Positions 22,476 through 25,582 of a stretch of DNA of 25,582 nucleotides are shown here, piece by piece (the first letter of the stretch is position 1; each line of letters begins with the position of its first letter). The stretch is from CAZWEZ01 sp964632795 (lineage in GTDB: Bacteria > Pseudomonadota > Alphaproteobacteria > Rhodospirillales > 2-02-FULL-58-16), in NCBI GenBank assembly GCA_964632795.1, contig CAZWEZ010000051.1, positions 1-25,582 of the forward strand, given 5' to 3'. The translations under genes were made by a program, and so were the position numbers. Under the pieces are notes generated by a model. That model was given only the letters and a program-made list of their open reading frames with translations, had not been told where the DNA came from and did not search any database.

Positions 22476-24682
22476 TCTATACGTCGGCGAGCGCCAACGT
22501 CGTTTTCTTCCTGGTTCTGATATCCGGGGCGTACGTCTGCTACCGCAACCCGGAGAGGATCCAGGGGATCGCCCCGTGGTCCTTCTTCGCCGCCTGGCTG
22601 GCGGTGTTCCTGTTCGACTACTACTACCTGCTCGACAGGTCGTTCATCTATCCCGACGACGAGGGCGACAAGTTTATTCCCTTCTACAAGCTGTTGGCGC
22701 GCAACGCCGAGGGCGCCCAGTACTCCCACTCCCTGGCCGCCGGCCACGATCTCGACGCCTCGTTCCTGGTCGGCGGCACCCTGTTGTCGTTCGACGGCCT
22801 GCTGTTCGCCCTGCTGCCGATCTGGCTGGCGATCCTGGTCCACAAGGGCGTGGTTTGCGCGCTGGGGTTCTGGGGCACTTTCCTGGTCGCCACCCGCTCG
22901 TTGAAATGCCGGGCGGTGGTGGGGGCGGTATTCGCGGCGCTATTCACGCTGGCCAATTTCCGGTTCCTGTTCAAGTCCTTCGGCACCGGCCTCAGCTGGG
23001 CCCTGCTCCCCCTGGCCATCTACGTCTGCGTCGGCCGCCTGGACCGGCCGCGCTATTTCCTGTTCGTCGCCGCCTACGCGGCCGTGGTGGCGGTGAGCAT
23101 CATCCCGGTCCAGGGCGGGCTGACCCTGGTCTTCGGTATCCTGGCGGGGGCCGTGCTGCTCGGACGGTGGAGCCCGCGCGACGTGGTGAAGGTTTCGGCC
23201 GCCTTGTCCCTGCTGGTCCTGGCGATCGCCGTCAACTGGGCGGAATCCATCCATGGGATGCTGCAGTTGGCGCCGCTGTCCCATCTCGGAATCGAAAAAC
23301 CGATCCACGCCGGCCCGGTCCTGGAACGGCTCATCGCCTACCTTCGCGACAGCAGTGGGATCTTCGGCTTCCAGGTCCCGACCCACATCGTGATAACCCT
23401 GTCGAGCGCCATCGGGCTGGCTCTCCTGTTCGCCTTCAAGGCTCCGGATAAATGGCGCTCGCTGGCCGCCGTCCTTCTCCTTCCCGCCGCCTATGCGGCC
23501 TTCAACCTGTTTCCGTGGGAGCTGCTGGGCATCGGTTTCGTGCGCAACGCTCCCTCATTCTACCTGATGTATGCGATGCTCGCCCTGGGCCCCCTGATCG
23601 CCGCCCGGGGGACCGAGGAGCTGGCCAGGCGCCGGCCGGCCATCGCCATCGCCGCCGCCCTGTCGGTGACCGTCGCCCTGATGGCCTGGTACAAGACCAA
23701 CAGCGTGCTGCTTCATTTCACCAGCGGCGGCCAGAGCGTCTATTTCATCGACAACCTCGAGGACAAGGCCTGGGCGCCCGAGACGCCGTTCAGGGTGATC
23801 ACCCTGCGCCACAAGAACCTGATGGCGGAACCGAACGTGGCGGCCGGGATCTACGGCCTCGACGCCTTCGACATGTGGCTCAACTTCCCCGAGATCGAAT
23901 ACCTGAAGTACTGGACACAGGGGATCCTGCCCCGCGAGGGCAACAAGGACGTCGGCATCAGCTGGGCCTATTGGGACAACCGGCACTACGACATCGGTCG
24001 CCAGGCCGACCTCGACCTGCTGGCGGTGGCCAACGTCCGCTACGTGCTCAGCCCGCTTCCCCTGAAGGGCGATAACCTGGTGTTCGTCGAGGGTCCCGAG
24101 GAACTGCCCCGCGACAGGGCGGTCATGAAGATGAAGCGGAAAACCGATTTCGGAGAGCGCCAGGGCATGGACCGGCAGTTGCGCCGGCTCGGCGACCACC
24201 TGGACAGGATCGCCTGGCAGGTGGCCCGGGTCTTCGATTTCGGCGACGTCTACATCTACGAGATCGCCAACGCCCTCGAGAGGGTCTATGGGGTAACCGG
24301 GGTGGTCGTCGTCCCCGACGACATGGCCGGCGCCGACTACTACCCCCTGATTGCCCGGGAGGCCCTGGGGGGCAAGGCCGTGGTCCGCGAATCGATGGCC
24401 AGGGAGGCCGACTTGACGGCCACCAGCTCGCTGAGGGTGAAGGACTATGCCCTGGTAAAAGACGGCTACGACATCACCCTCGAGGCGCCCGAGGGCGGGG
24501 TGGTCATCGTCAACGCCTCCCATTTCCCCTTCTTCACGGCCACCGCCGGGGCCCGAACCCTACCCCTGGTCCCGGTCAACGGCGTCCAGATGGCAATCGC
24601 CGTACCCCCGGGAACCGAGACCCTGAACGTCCGCTATCACAGGCCGACCCTGGCCGGAAAGATCGAACGCCTCTTGAATTAG
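22472..24682 (+). CDS. YfhO-like polytopic membrane protein, putative GT-C glycosyltransferase (736 aa)
   Basis: The start at 22472 is set by an ATGA overlap with the hydrolase gene. About eleven hydrophobic segments (8-420) include an early external loop YPDDEGDKFIPFYKLL (60-75) with the acidic cluster expected of GT-C enzymes. The soluble C-terminal part follows the YfhO pattern: LLAVANVRYVLSPLPL, then VYIYEIANALERVYGV, and at the very end VPVNGVQMAIAVPPG followed by VRYHRP. YfhO-family proteins are believed to transfer sugars from lipid-linked donors to surface polymers. The specific substrate is unknown. It is the last gene of the tightly overlapped run from 18153. Its stop overlaps the convergent methyltransferase stop by 4 bp, so no room is left for a terminator between them. 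Confidence 0.75.
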   Translation: MIYTSASANVVFFLVLISGAYVCYRNPERIQGIAPWSFFAAWLAVFLFDYYYLLDRSFIYPDDEGDKFIPFYKLLARNAEGAQYSHSLAAGHDLDASFLVGGTLLSFDGLLFALLPIWLAILVHKGVVCALGFWGTFLVATRSLKCRAVVGAVFAALFTLANFRFLFKSFGTGLSWALLPLAIYVCVGRLDRPRYFLFVAAYAAVVAVSIIPVQGGLTLVFGILAGAVLLGRWSPRDVVKVSAALSLLVLAIAVNWAESIHGMLQLAPLSHLGIEKPIHAGPVLERLIAYLRDSSGIFGFQVPTHIVITLSSAIGLALLFAFKAPDKWRSLAAVLLLPAAYAAFNLFPWELLGIGFVRNAPSFYLMYAMLALGPLIAARGTEELARRRPAIAIAAALSVTVALMAWYKTNSVLLHFTSGGQSVYFIDNLEDKAWAPETPFRVITLRHKNLMAEPNVAAGIYGLDAFDMWLNFPEIEYLKYWTQGILPREGNKDVGISWAYWDNRHYDIGRQADLDLLAVANVRYVLSPLPLKGDNLVFVEGPEELPRDRAVMKMKRKTDFGERQGMDRQLRRLGDHLDRIAWQVARVFDFGDVYIYEIANALERVYGVTGVVVVPDDMAGADYYPLIAREALGGKAVVRESMAREADLTATSSLRVKDYALVKDGYDITLEAPEGGVVIVNASHFPFFTATAGARTLPLVPVNGVQMAIAVPPGTETLNVRYHRPTLAGKIERLLN

Positions 24683-25557
24683 TCGTTCAAGCGGTTGAAC
24701 CGGCTCTCGGGGAGGTTTTCGCTGTAGGTGTTGCGGTCGGCATAGCGCCCGTCGAGGACCTCGCGCATCTCGGAAAAGCGCTCGAGGAGGTCTTCCCGGC
24801 GCGGCGCCTCCAGGCCGCCATCGCCCAGGCACACGGCCTGGGCCAGGCGCACCGCCTCGGGGGCCAGTTCCGCCATCTGGTGGCGGTGAACCATCCATTC
24901 GTTGACGTAGAGCGTCCGCGAGGGCTCGCAGGTCGGGACCATGTCGCCAAGCAGGCCGTCGCCATCGCGGACCAGGATATTGACCCCGTTCAGCCAGCCG
25001 TCGATCCAGTGCCGACGTTCGGCGTCGGGGATGTTGGAGATATGGGCCGGGCTGTAGGCCTCGAAGGCCAGCTTGAAATCGCTATGCGTGAGCAGGAAGT
25101 CCCGGGTCGATTGGCGGACGAAGGCGTAGTTGGCGTCGTCGACGACGATCACCGCCCGCTGGCCCAGGTGGGGGACGGCCAGCATCAGGGCGATCAACTG
25201 GCTGCGGTAGTCGTGGGGGCCGTCGATGAAGTAGAGCCCGATCCGGCGGCCGTCTAGGGTCTCCTCGAGGCCGGCCAGGGCGTCTTCGAAGTCGAGGTTG
25301 ATCAGCTGGGCGTTGGCGACCCCCAGGTGCTCGAGGCGCCGCCTGACGAGGCCCAGGTTCTCGCCATCAGGATCGAACTGCGAGAAGTTGTCGATGCCGA
25401 AGCAGGCCAGGCCGGGATGGCCGGCCGCCACCGCGGCCAGGGTCAGTCCCTGGAAGACGCCGATCTCCAGGTAGCACGCCCCGGGATCGCCGGCGAACAG
25501 GCCGCCCAGCCGCTGCAGGGCGCCCACCGTCTTGGCCCCGGACAGGCCGTCCGGCAT
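24679..25557 (-). CDS. Class I SAM-dependent methyltransferase-like protein (292 aa), start uncertain
   Basis: CYLEIGVFQGLTLAAVA is motif I of the Methyltransf_24/cephalosporin-hydroxylase (CmcI)-like group. CFGIDNFSQFD supplies the acidic residue after strand 2, and LYFIDGPHDYRSQLIAL followed by IVVDDANY are typical of this family, which methylates sugars and small molecules. The C-terminal third (HRHQMAELAPEAVRLAQ onwards) is not recognised. The ATG at 25557 has GAAGAG immediately adjacent, too close to be a good ribosome site, and the frame stays open to the window edge (PLAGTGEE precedes it), so the true start may lie outside. It runs opposite to the preceding operon and overlaps it tail to tail at 24679-24682. 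It probably belongs to another glycan-modification unit continuing to the right. Confidence 0.72.
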   Translation of the reverse strand: MPDGLSGAKTVGALQRLGGLFAGDPGACYLEIGVFQGLTLAAVAAGHPGLACFGIDNFSQFDPDGENLGLVRRRLEHLGVANAQLINLDFEDALAGLEETLDGRRIGLYFIDGPHDYRSQLIALMLAVPHLGQRAVIVVDDANYAFVRQSTRDFLLTHSDFKLAFEAYSPAHISNIPDAERRHWIDGWLNGVNILVRDGDGLLGDMVPTCEPSRTLYVNEWMVHRHQMAELAPEAVRLAQAVCLGDGGLEAPRREDLLERFSEMREVLDGRYADRNTYSENLPESRFNRLND

Positions 25558-25582
25558 CTCTTCGCCCGTGCCGGCAAGCGGG

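Overview
This is a GC-rich window with strongly GC-biased third codon positions. The gene types suggest an alphaproteobacterium, perhaps Rhodospirillales-like, but no marker gene or RNA gene fixes the taxonomy. It is an accessory locus for cell-surface glycan or lipid decoration. No tRNA, rRNA, CRISPR array or intact transposase was seen.

Layout. (1) 1-447 is an AT-rich, almost gene-free stretch with a 21-bp direct repeat (two mismatches), a palindrome and one possible 39-codon ORF. (2) 448-6434 holds two paralogous B12-binding-type radical SAM proteins on opposite strands, with a GT-B-like protein coupled to the first. (3) 6435-6986 is a gene graveyard. It includes a mosaic scar of the GT-B-like gene with a 555-bp in-frame internal deletion, a minus-strand C-terminal relic and a 51-codon relic. 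(4) 6987-8321 is an AT-richer, probably foreign SGNH-hydrolase-like membrane protein gene, followed by another decayed stretch (8322-8646). (5) 8647-13750 is a polysaccharide unit: O-antigen-ligase-like protein, a 33-residue ORF joined at both ends by ATGA overlaps, a GT-C-like membrane protein and an MsbA-like ABC exporter. (6) 13769-18145 starts with a candidate promoter and palindromic operator. It encodes an XRE-HTH/cytidylyltransferase fusion, a secreted PhnD, PhnC, and a PhnD-PhnE fusion without a signal peptide. (7) 18153-24682 is a tightly packed run: zinc-ribbon methyltransferase, sulfotransferase, CysC-like kinase, alkaline-phosphatase-superfamily hydrolase and YfhO-like GT-C protein. 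(8) A convergent class I methyltransferase reaches the right edge.

How the genes may work together (inference). Region 6 looks like a capture-and-activate module. A phosphonate or similar oxyanion would be bound by PhnD, imported by PhnC/PhnDE, and activated with CTP by the cytidylyltransferase domain. The HTH domain fused to that enzyme could autoregulate the operon. No C-P lyase genes and no PEP mutase are present, so the imported compound may be used intact for surface decoration instead of being catabolised. Region 7 would add methyl and sulfuryl groups (CysC-like kinase to PAPS to sulfotransferase), and the superfamily hydrolase could edit them. Region 5 would assemble, ligate and export the glycan.

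The strongest oddities are the HTH-cytidylyltransferase fusion, the apparently cytosolic PhnD domain fused to a permease, the hydrolase lacking the formylglycine motif, and the deletion scar at 6662-6707.
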